Shown in pieces: positions 23,731-35,243 of a stretch of DNA of 64,000 nucleotides. The stretch lies in assembly GCF_050948215.1 (NCBI RefSeq), contig NC_135155.1:14154001-14218000 (forward strand). Reading direction: 5' to 3'. The notes beneath the pieces are model-generated. The model saw only the letters and a list, made by a program, of their open reading frames with translations. It searched no databases and was not told the DNA's origin. A program made the position numbers and the translations under genes. Each line of letters opens with the position of its first letter. The stretch's first letter is position 1. Source of the stretch: Halictus rubicundus. Its lineage: Eukaryota > Arthropoda > Insecta > Hymenoptera > Halictidae.

Positions 23731-24589
23731 TATAATTTATTTATATCCTGTATACTTTCCTTCCAATTAATTATTTGTATACATTATCGCATAAAGAAGC
23801 AAAGAGTATAATGAACGATTTCGATGCTTGGCGTAGCACAGTTTTCCATCTCCCCAGTAGCAAACTACTAATCCCTCGATCTAGAATCATCAGATTCCGC
23901 AGAGAAGTCCTCCACGTGGCAAATCAACGCGAGTCAGTCGCGCTCGAACTAAAAACGATGCTAAACAATTAATCCTTTGTCCGATTATCATGAAGTTTAT
24001 CTCGCCGGGCTGTAGGACTGCGTAAGAAGCCGGACGCGCGGATAATCTACGATAATTGTACTGGACGTAATTACCTTAAGACGGTCCGTGGTGTTAATTA
24101 TACCCACGCGAGCGTCGCGTCTCGGACAAGATCGGTTACTTTATAATACGTTTTTCCTGTTTACGATCTCAATTTCATTATATTCGCTTTAACCGTGTCG
24201 GGATGCACGGGATACGGGAGGTTGATTCAATGCTCCCGCGTCTCCCATCGGCACCTTAACAAGACTGCCTCAATTAATAACCGGTTCTTTTTTTCAATAT
24301 AATCTGTCGTCATTCCGGACAAATTACCTCGCGCGAACCGCCGGTGTCATCGACTTATTAAAAACTGTTTCAAAGCTGCCGCAATTCGGACCTGGACGAT
24401 CGAATCTTCGAGAAAATTGTTTGCTCGAAAATTGGATGAAAAATTGAGTGTACAGGCTGTGCCAAAATTAAAACTCGCAGGTCTCATTTTTCAAAGAATT
24501 TCAGCATAGTTGCTCGCTGGAACTGTCTTTGCGAGCCATGTAACTACACAAAAATTGAAATGTGTAGTAACGTGCTAATCTGCTGGGAT
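23731..24589. other. Unassigned non-coding stretch
   Basis: No gene is supported. A TACAGGCTGTGCCAAAATTA word near 24453 resembles the end of an insect-type inverted-repeat element, but I find no partner. Confidence 0.5.
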
Positions 24590-24690
24590 ATCCGTTCGGA
24601 TAATCGAGGTTCTACTATATCGTGGGTTAAAGAGGCAAACGCGATCGAAATAATATCATGTTTGGAGTCGTTTTAAGCGGAGAAGTGTCA
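24590..24690 (+). mobile_element. pogo-like element P, fragment
   Basis: CCGTTCGGATAATCGAGGTT is followed by CTACTATATCGTG, with ATATCATGTTTGGAGTCGTT farther on. The same order is found at 45025-45130 and in the locus at 16841-17060. The opposite end is not seen. Confidence 0.55.
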
Positions 24691-25540
24691 GGAATATGTT
24701 TGTAAAAGTTTCATTGTAAACAAAAAAGTTTGACAGGATTATCGCGTGTGTAAATCGGATTTATCGATCGTTTTGAACGACTGTTACTGAGGCGACTCGC
24801 AAGGCGATCAGGACGGAACGAGGAGCAGTTACTAGGCAATCGAGGATATTAGCGGGGCCCGATAAGAAGCGAGCCTAATCAATTATCGCGGCGACTCGCC
24901 TCCCAAGAAGCGTGCACCTATTCGGGGGCCCGGTGACATCGTAACTCGCTACTTCCGTGCGTAATTCAGCGCGACCAATGCGTAATGCTCGGCTGAAAGC
25001 GGTCCCATTTGTTACGTGGCTGTTCGCCCGTGGCACAGAGGACACAAAGGGACCGTTCCCGAGGAAACACGGAATATCGCCCACGGTGGACCATTCCCGT
25101 GGCCCGTAATCTCGGCTACTTCAGACTTTTTGCTGCATTCAATCGGACCACGCTTGCTACCTTTTGATCGCGCCTCTAATCGGACGGTAAGTGGGTGGTA
25201 TAAATTGCCTTGCTATACTCGCTTCCACCAGAAAATAACTCCTTCCTTCCACAATTATCCTTAATTGTACGTACTTTATTCCTTTGAACCGCTAGAGTCT
25301 ACCAGAGCTGGGGAAAATAGATTTCTGTAATAAACAAATAAAAATTAATATTCTCATTATTTAAATTGTAATTAATCAATTTCTATTTCAAATAATATTA
25401 TCGTAGCAGGCACTTTTTAACTTTAACATGCTGATAGATTCATTTTATAAATTATACATCTTACAGGCTTATTTAATCTGCTTTAAACAGATTACATTTT
25501 TCGACATTATTCTCTATTTCCTATATTCGAATGAACATCA
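24691..25540. other. Unassigned non-coding stretch
   Basis: No gene or named repeat. AT-rich from 25260 onward. Confidence 0.5.
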
Positions 25541-25960
25541 CCTATAGTGGCTGTACAGTCGAATAATAGTTGGTAGAACACCATTCGAATTGTTTACAGT
25601 CTGAACACGTGTAGTCAGTGTCCGCGCAATCGAATAAATTGTCTACTCGCTTACAGTCATCAAACTTGCAGTCAGCACAGTTCAAATAGATATGTACAGT
25701 TTGCGCGGTTCAACTAGATTTGCATACTTTGGTGTCACAAGAATCGAATTGAGTTTCTTGTTTCTGTATAGTCATTGTCTACACAATTCAAATAGATTTC
25801 CTAACCGCTGGTTACAGGCGGCACACGTCTAATCAATAACTGCACGCCCGACTACATTTCCCAGTTGCAGCGGACAGTGAATTTCCGATCGATATCTGCA
25901 CGGCGAAATAAATCTTCTAATCGCTTACAGTCACTGTCCGACACACGAATGGCTCCCGCG
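25541..25960. repeat. Very degenerate tandem repeat
   Basis: Words such as CGCTTACAGTCA, GCACAGTTCAAATAGAT, CACAATTCAAATAGATTT and AATCGCTTACAGTCACTGTC recur irregularly. They suggest an old tandem array with a period of perhaps 40-80 bp. It is too diverged for unit boundaries. Confidence 0.4.
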
Positions 25961-26408
25961 AGGTGGTAATAAGGGCACAGAGGTGACGTCGCGGAATTCG
26001 CGAAGGGTCGCAGACAAAAATCCGTGGGTTCTCACGCATCTTGACTTTTCGATGGAATTCTGTTCCCGGGATCGGGAAAGGGGCAACCGGGACAAACGCA
26101 AACCGTGGAATTCCTATCGTTTATTACGAGGAACAATGCGCGGAACTATCCTACCCTTTTACCACCTCTCGTTATTAGCCGGCGGCGCGTTCAAATGGCA
26201 AGCGTTGCCGAGGAAGTTCGAGATAAAACAACGATATACCTGGATTCCCGGTGAGCACGCTCGATTAATCATTCGCTGGCGACTTTTCGCCGGTGATAGA
26301 CGATTGTTCGGCTTCCACGTGATCGTTCCTCGATCGGTTACGAAATCCCTCGGTGATACCGCTCTCGAGAGATTTTGGGCCGCTTTTATAGAAATGATTA
26401 CTCTTTAC
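25961..26408. other. Unassigned stretch
   Basis: A 169-codon plus-strand frame (25983-26492) starts here but runs into the transposon end at 26409. Its product has no recognisable domain, so I treat it as chance. Confidence 0.5.
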
Positions 26409-26790
26409 TTAAGGGGGGCCGGCAGGCATTTGGCCTTGACTGTCACGCTATGTTACGCTGTGCCTTTTTTTTCTAGACATTTTACGTCTTAAATAAGTAA
26501 GTAATCAATTAAAAATACATACCACCGTGTTTGGACATGTCTTTGCTACGTCTGTATGGAGCCTTTTTTTTCGATACGGCAGCTCTCAGCGGCAGCCATC
26601 TTGTGACGTCATACTTGCTTGAGAAAGCGAGTTTTCTGCCGAATATTACAAATTACTCCACGATCAGGTAGAAATTCGCAATTTGGGCTCTGTACAGACG
26701 TAGATTCGACTTTTAGGAAACACAAGTGACCACTTTTAAACTGCTCATTGCAATATTGAAGCGGAAATTTGTCTATGCCGGCCCCCTTAA
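26409..26790. mobile_element. 382-bp TTAA-flanked element (piggyBac-like MITE)
   Basis: TTAAGGGGGGCCGGCAGGCA at the left end mirrors the right end, ATGCCGGCCCCCTTAA. A second, internal inverted pair is GCTACGTCTGTATGGAGCC near 26550 and GGCTCTGTACAGACGTAG near 26687. TTAA at both ends fits the piggyBac superfamily target. The right TTAA is also the left TTAA of the next element. Confidence 0.75.
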
Positions 26791-27011
26791 CACTAGAACG
26801 ACCGAGCAATAAATGCGACTGACGTATATTGCTTTGTAACAGTGACAAGACTGTGCCCATTCAGACTTCATACAACTTTTATTGTAATATGTGCTTCAAT
26901 GAAGAGGTTCATTACAAAATGTTCGATGAAAACATTTTTACAATTTCAGTAATTGTAAAAGAAAGAATTAGGAAGCAGTCATTTTGACTGATACGGTCGT
27001 TCTAGTGTTAA
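26787..27011. mobile_element. 225-bp TTAA-flanked MITE, perfect ends
   Basis: TTAACACTAGAACGACCG at 26787 and its exact reverse complement CGGTCGTTCTAGTGTTAA ending at 27011 form 18-bp perfect inverted ends including TTAA. There is no coding capacity. It abuts the previous element and shares its TTAA, so one appears to have inserted at the boundary of the other. Confidence 0.9.
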
Positions 27012-28042
27012 CACGTACCGTGTGGCGCGCATGCGCGCTAAACTTTCTGGTCAGGCCGTACGGAATTTTTGAGGATAGGTGGTAGGGAACCTGTTAAACG
27101 GTGTTACCACGTCTATTTATTGAGATGTGAATTTTAGCTTTGTTCCGCTATCTTGAACGCTACACCTTCTCCTTGATAATTATTATTGTCACTGAATCAC
27201 ATGTACGCATATGTCACAAGCAAAACACAATCCGTTCGAGGCGTACGCGACAATGCGACCCACGCGGCTTGAACGAAAAGTAACAGGAAATTGCTCCGGC
27301 ACGGAACGTGGTAAGTAATTGTAATTTCCATCGAGATCATTCTGCGTCACATGCAATTAGAAAGGTATTTGAAATTACAAAGGTATTTGTCATGTGTCGG
27401 AGATTACAAATTCGTTTTTGTTGGATTGAGAACGAATAGTCTCGAGGAGAATTGTGTAAGTATAACTATCCAAAGGTTAGAACAGCGAAAAAGTAAATAG
27501 AATTGAAGAACTGTCGGCAGATTGTCTTCAACTTATCCAAATTATTCAAGATAGAAATCAATTGCTTTGCAGATGATTGTGCAGTCTACACACGACTCTC
27601 GGCAACACAAGAGCGACGCGAAGATGAACAGCAAAGACAGCTCGGATGTTTCGATCTGCAATCATCAAATCAAATCTAACCGCAGAAAAAGACATCATTA
27701 TGGGCTACACAAAAGAGTACACCGATCTAACGAAGATAAACAGCGAAGCTACTCTTAGATCTACGGATACCCGATCATCGATGCGAGCATCAGATTTTTC
27801 CATATCGCTCTCCACACAAACGCCAACACTCAATCTCCCAAGTCAGCCGGAGCGCTTAATCCTCGTTTCATTCTGAATCCTCGACTAAACTCACCTTTCC
27901 CAAGTGCCTGGGCGACTAATGCTCGTCCAACAATACTTCATCAATTTAGCATCCGAGAGCGGTTTCGCGTTGACACTCGTTCGCCGATGGTATATCACGC
28001 GAGGTTATCCAAGCGGAACGCGAAATTCCCGAGTAACCCGAC
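27012..28042. other. Unassigned stretch
   Basis: No gene is supported. A 14-bp palindrome of alternating purine and pyrimidine, GCGCGCATGCGCGC, lies at 27025-27038. Short frames at 27567-27876 show nothing recognisable. Confidence 0.5.
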
Positions 28043-28118
28043 TGAAAGAGAAAGAGAGAAAGAGAGAAAGAGTGAGAGGGGGGAGAGGGGGAAAGAGAAA
28101 GAGAGAAAGGAGAGAGGC
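28043..28118. repeat. GA-rich purine tract
   Basis: About 75 bases almost entirely of A and G (AGAGAAAGAGAG-type words). Frames through it on both strands are low complexity. Confidence 0.9.
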
Positions 28119-30094
28119 AAAGGTGAGGATCGAAAGTAAAGTGACACCGATTGGCCTGACAACGGGACCGCTCTCTTTTGCTCCCGTGGCCTGTCGCGCA
28201 GCACCCACGACGCTCGGAGCGTGAAAACGCCGGATTAACCTTTGTAATTGTAGAATTATGTGGCGATTAATAACTCGACAAGGCGTGCGTGGGACTGCTG
28301 TTCCTCGGTGCTCGGTGCTCGGTGCTTTGTGGTTGTAACCGAGGCACAGAGAGAAAGAGAGATAATCATCGGTCGTGCCCGGAGCGCAGACGATACGTAC
28401 CGGCTAACTATCTACACCTATGCGAGCCAAAGACAGAGTCGGAGAGCCAGGTAGATTGTACAGGCTGTTCCAGAAGCGTTGCGACACCGCACGGTGATTG
28501 ATCGACCGAACGATTTCCCTGGACCAGCTCGATTTTGAAACAGCGTCTTCAAGATTGATGAACCCCGAACATTCAATTTTCGAACCGTTTCCCGCCCTAC
28601 GGCCGCCTGCGTGCCGCGGCATGCCGGTCTCCTTTGTCTCTAACAATCCACGGGATTATTTCTTGCGAAATATTGCTGCCACGAGGATTTCAGAGTGTGT
28701 CACTGTTTTTCGGGACGTGAGAACACTTTTGTCTTTCGCGGGGCGACCGCTGAACATTCGTCGCGAATTAGACTGCGAATTTTCGCGCAAAATTTTCTTT
28801 CGTCGATTGCGACGAATCGGTACCAAACAGAAAGTTCTGCCTTTCTTTAATAATTTTCCGTTAATCTCCAGAATATTTTCGATTTCATCTACCCAATTTT
28901 GTCGTAAATGCAAAAAGTCTTAGAAAACAGTATAAAACGAAACCTATCTTGGTTTCTTGATAGTATTATCGGAGAAATTCAATTTATTAATCGTTCACGA
29001 CATTCACAAAGTCCTCTCGATTTTTGAGTTTTGTTCTATTATCAATAGTGTGTTCGTTTACCACCACATTTTAACCAGACATCGCGTACCATCGATGCGT
29101 TTCTTTTTCTACATTTACAAACAGAATGCAACCACAGTGATTGCAACGAACTCTATTTAAAAGTAAAATTAAATATCTAAATAAAAATTGAAAATGAGGC
29201 TTTTAAAATCTATTTTGTGTCTAATATGGTACACGATGAACTTGTTGACAGTATTTCTTGATGTGAGCGCGAAGTGTCAATAATTGGAGTACAGCGTGCT
29301 GATTTCGGCGCGCGCAGGATCGGCAATACCGATTTGAGAACTGTTCGGCAGCCGTGCGAGAACGATTGGCGGATCGTTGAGAGATCGGTATCGACGGCTC
29401 CTCGTTGCAGTTGTTCTAAGGGTAAACCGGCAATTACTTTTCGATGGGTCCAGTCACGCCCAGCCGATCTGCTCGATAATAGCGGCCCGGACACACCGAA
29501 ACCGGTGTATATGTGTCTCATTAAAAGACGACACGGCGAGTGCTATCCGCAGGAAGCCGAAATTTCGGAGATTACCGACGCGGAATCAGAAAAACGAGCC
29601 GTATAATCGATACCTCGGGCCCCCCGAGGGGGCTTCTCCATTAATTGGACCACCCCGAGCACGGATCCCTCTGTACAACACTCTGCCCGAAAAAAATCCT
29701 CCGCTCGAGCCGCTAACCTGCGCGCCGAGAAATTAACAGGTGCAACGCACGGAAGTATGTCGCTCGAGCCGCATTGAAATTTGGTACACAGTTGCCCGGG
29801 ACGGAATTATAACGATTTTCTGGACGCGTGATTGCGAGGTAATCGGCGGATCGCTCGACTTCGGTAATTTTCGTTCCGCGGCGCAACAATCGCGGTATGC
29901 AGATGCTGGAGAAACCGAATTTTGGGAAGCGATCGCCAGTGAAATGTAAAAGTCGATTAACTGTTATAATTCGTTCGGAATTTTTATTACAAGGGCCGAT
30001 AATGGATAAAATATTAGGTGTACGAATTAACAAAAATATCAATTCCCCCTGCCGGTGATTGTTAGACTGAAGTAACTCTCGTCCGTCTTCGAAA
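28119..30094. other. Unassigned non-coding stretch
   Basis: CTCGGTGCT is repeated three times at 28302-28326. A 141-codon plus-strand frame at 28498-28923 overlaps an antisense frame and has no recognisable domain. No transposon or RNA is evident. Confidence 0.5.
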
Positions 30095-30294
30095 TACAGT
30101 GTTTACTCGATACTTGTCCAAAACACGGGTCTAGCCAGAGACATATATCGGGCAGAAGATACTATTTTTTAAGAAAAGGACAGCGAAGCTCTAGAGACCT
30201 CGGTTCGTAACCGCTCACGGGGTATACAACGTGGGGATAATTCCGCGACCTTTATCATCCAGGTCTTGGCGACATGTATAGAGAAATTACTGTA
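30095..30294 (+). mobile_element. TA-flanked MITE family G, copy 1
   Basis: TACAGTGTTTACTCGATAC at the left end and AGAGAAATTACTGTA at the right end. The interior shares AACACGGGTCT, GTGGGGATAATTCCGCGACC and TTTATCATCCAGG with the copies at 35859, 36735, 44459 and 45785. The CAGT termini with TA duplications resemble pogo/Tigger-type non-autonomous elements. It differs from the others by a diverged central segment. Confidence 0.8.
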
Positions 30295-30969
30295 TTTCGA
30301 CTTTTGCATCCGATTTGGTGAAAAAATACTTTATCCATGATCGCAGGGACAGGGAGAAATACTAAAAGAAAAGGAGAACGCTTCGAAATGGGTTTGATCG
30401 TGGTCGCAGAGTCTGCACCGCGCGGTACACGCATCGAGCGTTGCATCCTGGGCATGCAACGTGCACAATTGCACACCGGCGAGTAACGGTGGAGACATGG
30501 AAGAGCAGGATGAATCAATGTCTCGGTAAGAGCGGTGGCAAGCGTGTCCGGGCTCTTCGAAACAAAACCATCACGGCACGTAACAGGTCGCAGAAGCGAA
30601 CGCTGCGCGCGTTTGCACCGCGCGGTGCACTGCGTGTGCATCGGGGACGCGGTGTCTCGGTACCCTGAAGAGAAACTGCGGGGACGAGCCGTGATTCTCG
30701 TCGCGGCGACACGAGGGCCGCCGCTTCCGCGTTGATATCCTCTTTGCCAGCGAGAGACACGTGCACACGCCGAGCTTTATACCTCCGGGACAAGTTGCTC
30801 GACCAACCTTCCCGTTGCTCTTCCGTCGCGATGCGTTTTCTTTACGGTCCCGGCCGAGATCCTTCGGACTGCATCCTCCGCACCGAAAAAACGATTTTAG
30901 CCTGTTAGATTTTGTATAGTTTCAACGGACTGAAATAATATTTCGTCGTGACAAATTTTATTTCGCCAG
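30295..30969. other. Unassigned stretch, GC-rich part
   Basis: Open frames on both strands cover 30440-30793. They reflect CpG richness rather than genes and no domain is recognisable. Confidence 0.5.
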
Positions 30970-31182
30970 TTAACGCGTTGAGTGTCACAAAAGTCAGACG
31001 GAATCAAAGCCACTTGCTTAACAATTAGGAAAAACAACATTCATCGTAACAATTTTTGCAACATTCTCACATCTAGTAGATTCTAATAAGATTACTTAAT
31101 AGATTGTACCAAAAATTGATTGTCAAGTTTTGTATAGTAATTGTGTGGTCATACATGACCGATGTGGCACTCGGAGGGTTAA
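30970..31182 (+). mobile_element. TTAA-type MITE, family T
   Basis: TTAACGCGTTGAGTGTCAC at the left and GTGGCACTCGGAGGGTTAA at the right form imperfect inverted ends with TTAA on both sides (30970-30973 and 31179-31182). It is 213 bp with no coding capacity. A degraded relative is at 20961-21200. The ends resemble the solo end at 3443. Confidence 0.8.
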
Positions 31183-32231
31183 GGAAGTCAAAATCACATC
31201 TCGTCAGATCTTAACCGGAAATGGCTCGTTAGATAGCTTACCAAGAAAGAACCATTTCTGCAAAGTCTCAGCCCCATACCTCGTCTGTAAAAGTAGTTAC
31301 GGGGAACGAACGAAAAACCAGTTTTTACCCCATTTTCCAAATTTAATCGCATCTGAAAATTCTATAAAAAATCTGACATATTCAGCATATCGGACCACAC
31401 GTTCGAGAATTTTTTCCGATTTTTCAGTCGGAAACTCTCGTTGCAAAAATCGAAAAAAGCAAGTTTTGTATTTTAAGGTGGACTACTCTCGAAATTGATT
31501 TAATAATAAGGTATTGTAAAATCAACAATTTGATCATTATCCGAAATACTTTCAGAAAACTGCTCCCAGACGAGTTGTCTCTACCGAAAATCGAAGATCG
31601 ATCGATCCCACAGAAATCGGACGCAGATCGGGTAGCGGAGGTGCAGGGCACAGCGGGATCGATAAATCGTCGCAGCTGCGCGTAGATCCGACTCCCCTAA
31701 ATGGGATAACGATCGAAAACCGAGGGAGATATCTCGCGGCGTTAGGCTACTCCTTGAAAACTCATCGAGCCCGGATCCTTTTGTCGCCGTGGCTGCACCG
31801 TCTGCTACCATTTGCGGGCTCTGCGATCGCATCTCGGCTCTCGTCCTTACGGCACCGCGCACACACGGCCTGATGCAATTGGATGCAGCCAACGTTGCGC
31901 TGCGTTCGCCACTGTTCTGTCAGCCGGCCTGCAAAGTCGCACACGGATTTCGCGCCGCGGACGTCCGACGACGATTATTTGTACCTGAACCGGGAAATCG
32001 CGTCCCCTAATAGAAACCGGAAGGAATCCGAGGAAATCGGCGCTGAATTCGTTATAGCTGCCGTATAGTGACTTTGCTCATGATTTCTACGTTCCGGAAT
32101 AGAAATAATTTAAGAGCATCATTCTCCGTCAAACCTATACAAACAAGGAGCACAAGCTCCAAAGTTTCCGCAAGATGCCCACTGTAAAGAATGACAACCA
32201 AATTCCAACGCCAGTCTTGAACACAGCTCTC
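31183..32231. other. Unassigned non-coding stretch
   Basis: No gene or named repeat is supported. Overlapping frames at 31581-32068 on both strands are in CpG-rich sequence. Confidence 0.5.
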
Positions 32232-32665
32232 TTCAAACGCTTCCAAACAAATTCAAACTCCGCGAAATAATCTCTGACAAGCTTCATACTGACTTTCAGG
32301 CTTAAACGTGTATCAATCTTGCCGTTCATGTCCACTCCATCGATCACGGTAGCGGGCGACCCTCTTCAAACGTTCTCAAACAAATTCAAACTCTGCCGTA
32401 CAATCTCTGACAGGTTTCACACTGACTTTCGGACCTAAACGTGCATCAATCTTGCCGTTTATGTCCACTCCATCAAACACGGTAGCGGACGACTCTCTTC
32501 AAACACTCTCAAACATATTCAAACTCTGTCGGACAATCTCTGATAAGCTTGATACCGACTTTCAGACCTGAACGTGCATCAATCTTGTCGTCCATGTCCA
32601 GTTCATGAAACACAGTAGCGGGCGACTCTCTTCAAACGTTCTCGAACAAATTGGAACCCTGTCGG
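32232..32665. repeat. 133-bp tandem repeat, three copies and a partial fourth
   Basis: TTCAAACG/TTCAAACA marks starts at 32232, 32365, 32498 and 32631, exactly 133 bp apart. Units share AATCTCTGACA, CTGACTTTC, CATCAATCTTG, ATGTCCA and ACGGTAGCGG. Divergence between units is about 10-15 percent, with no indels. The fourth copy decays after about 35 bp. Confidence 0.95.
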
Positions 32666-33368
32666 ACAACCACGAAGAGCGGCTAGCAGAGCTGTATGTC
32701 TTGCGATGGCATCCGGTAATCGGTATGCGACAGTGGTTGGACGTTCGTGAGGAAAAATCGCGAGAGATCTGTGACGCATTGTGCTTGCTCGCGGAGCGTG
32801 CGATGCGGCGCGGCGATGGCCGAGGCGTATCGCCGATCGGTATCGGGCCGCGTTATTTCTCTAGGGTATCGTCGCTCGGCTTCTCCTCTCTATATCGTCG
32901 ATCGGCGAACTATTAATCGTCGGGGCAGACGTTCACCCACGCCGGGAGCCGGCCTCATTAAAGGTAGCCCGAGAGACGCGGAGATACACACGCGCGTGGC
33001 CCCGCGCCAGAAAACGCCCGGCGTTCCGTACACTAACTCGCCCCGGGGCTGCTTTATACATCGCGGGGAATTACAACCGGGCAGAAAACTCCGGGCCCCG
33101 GCTAGTTAAGGCGCACCAATATTGAGTTACCGAGCCGCCGGCCTCAAACGAACCGTCGAATTTATGCTCGCGAAGTGGACCCCTTTGCTGCGTCCACCTC
33201 GAACACGATTACCCGGACCCTCTTCCTCGCGATCGAGCCCCTTCCTCGGGATCTTAGTGTCCCTCTGCGTTCGATTGGGTACTACGCTTTCAGACTTTTA
33301 GCATTAAGGTCTGCGGACATGTCTAATTAATCTCCAAGACCTTCGGTAACTCGTTCCATCGTTATCTG
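32666..33368. other. Unassigned stretch
   Basis: CpG-rich with two overlapping plus-strand frames (32605-32916 and 32747-33109). The first begins inside the tandem repeat. Nothing is recognisable. Confidence 0.5.
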
Positions 33369-33422
33369 ACAGGTTTGTGCAAACAAATTCATTTGTTTGC
33401 GTAACTGTTTGCACAAACCTGT
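33369..33422. repeat. Inverted repeat with 17-bp perfect arms
   Basis: ACAGGTTTGTGCAAACA (33369-33385) and its exact reverse complement TGTTTGCACAAACCTGT (33406-33422) are separated by 20 bp. Those 20 bp contain AACAAATTCATTTGTT-like self-complementary sequence overlapping the left arm. A further small inverted pair, CAGACACAT..ATGTGTTTG, follows near 33500. Confidence 0.85.
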
Positions 33423-34896
33423 TAGATATCTTTCATAATAGGGACTTTTTTAAATGGTGTGGGCTACTGGGGTTAACATGAGAGATCTTGCAGGATTGTT
33501 CAGACACATTGGAATGTGTTTGAACGCGTTTGAAGTGATCCTTTCACAACTGTGTCTGATCAAACACCATATAAGTCGATTGTTATTCATTCAAATGAAA
33601 TTCGTTCGCTCGTATTGTTTGATATGATTGAGTAATTGTAGCGTCTGATTATATATTGTCCGATACTACTTGAAATCAAATGCAATTGCTTCTTTTCAGG
33701 CGAAAAATTCTGTCACAAATAAACGACCTCAGGGAAATCAATGAAATTAATCTAAGGGGTAGCTGAAGGTCTACAGTAATCATCCTAGATGACAAAATAA
33801 AGATCGCAATGTTAGTACATCGGAAGATAATTCAACGATCAGGCTGCTGCACATCTAACGTTCAAGAATTTGCGTCAAAGTCGCTAACAAAATTTCTGTG
33901 AACCAGCAGATCATCATCCAGGTGCGACGAACACCGGTTCCGGAGTTTCGCAACGGTGTTGCCCGCGTTGGCATCATCTAGCTCATTATGCCGTTGAATG
34001 GCTCGTCGGGTGAAACGGGACCGCGTCGGCCGTCGATTTTTCAAGATCGCGACGAAGAATCGTCGGCATACATCACCTGGCGGATTGTCTCCTTTGGCCA
34101 GGAGCGGGTCCTGGCGATCCTGTTGAGGACTCTCCGCTCTGTTGGCCGGTGATCTATCGACGGTGGAAAATTAGAACGGTCGGTTACGCGACCGAGGATC
34201 TCTTTCTCCCGACTCTCGCGAATGTGTCTTTAAGGACGGATTACGCAAACGCCGATTGCGTTCGCGCGGGAGACGCTTTGTGGGTGTTATGAAATAGATA
34301 TCATGTTCCACGGCGCATTTGTACGCGCCACCACGCCGCGGAAACGATTTCGCCGGCTGTTTTATCGGCCCCTTCTAACTGCCTAGCCATTTTCTTGGCC
34401 GGTGTGTGCCCGAGAGTAATCGACACCCGAGCTTTCCGCTCTTTCTCGCGTCACGGACGTGATCGCTGATCGAAAGACTATCTCCCGTCTCTCTGTGCAC
34501 GGTGGTACAAGCTCTGATCCTCCACACCTTCGACTTTGTTTGCGGATCGTACGGTCGATTGGTTTACGAGTGTCATTATAGAAATTGAAACTGGCCGCGT
34601 GGGCGGCCGACGCGGACTCTACAATTACCGTCAACTTCTTCGGATTACCAGTTGCATATTTTTCTGGTTTCACTGTTTCTATCGTTTTTTTTTTTTAACC
34701 AGTTAACTGTTTCGACCTCTTTGAAAAATTTGTACCCAAATTGAGTCGTAAAAATGAACCGTACAACTGTTTCGACGAGTATAATCGACATAACACCAAA
34801 TATTGCCATTTCTTCATGACGAGTATACTCGTCAAAAACAGCTACCTGGTTACATTAAGTTGCGCGTTCGAGTAGACTGAGGATTTTTTACATTTA
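33423..34896. other. Unassigned non-coding stretch
   Basis: No gene is supported. A poly-T run lies near 34686. Short minus-strand frames at 33862-34044 and 34383-34673 have no recognisable features. Confidence 0.5.
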
Positions 34897-35243
34897 GTAG
34901 ACTGCGGAGCTTTGTACATTTATGGCTTCTGGAAATTTGCGGAAAATGCTATAGTATAAAATTCGAGAGAATTTGGTACGATTTTTATTCGTTTCGGACC
35001 TACAAAGGCTGTTCCCATTAAAAATAGGATTTTATTTCGTTTTACCTTCCTATAATTTGTCTATAAAAATTGCATAAACATCCGCAGTCTATTTGTCACA
35101 AATAGATTGCGAATTTCATGGGTTTGTAATGAAAATTAGTAGCTGAGGCAATGAAAATATTTAGAAGATCGAACAGCGTCGATAGATTACTTTTAACTGA
35201 CTAAAATGATTAAAGAAAGGAAGAATTTCCGAAGGCCTGGTGC
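34897..35243 (+). repeat. Dispersed repeat A, copy 2
   Basis: Matches 11805-12146 from AGACTGCGG to GGCCTGGTGC with small indels. Just outside, TAGACTGAGGATTTTTTACA near 34873 repeats the left-end word, and CTTGCATGAAGATCTGCAG near 35273 resembles the right end of the element at 4963-5160. These three loci probably share an ancestor. Confidence 0.85.

Noticed and set aside
25983..26492. 169-codon plus-strand frame
   Set aside because: It reads into the inverted repeat of the transposon at 26409 and its product has no recognisable domain.
28498..28923. 141-codon plus-strand frame considered as an exon
   Set aside because: An antisense frame overlaps it, there is no recognised motif, and I cannot see convincing splice or promoter context.
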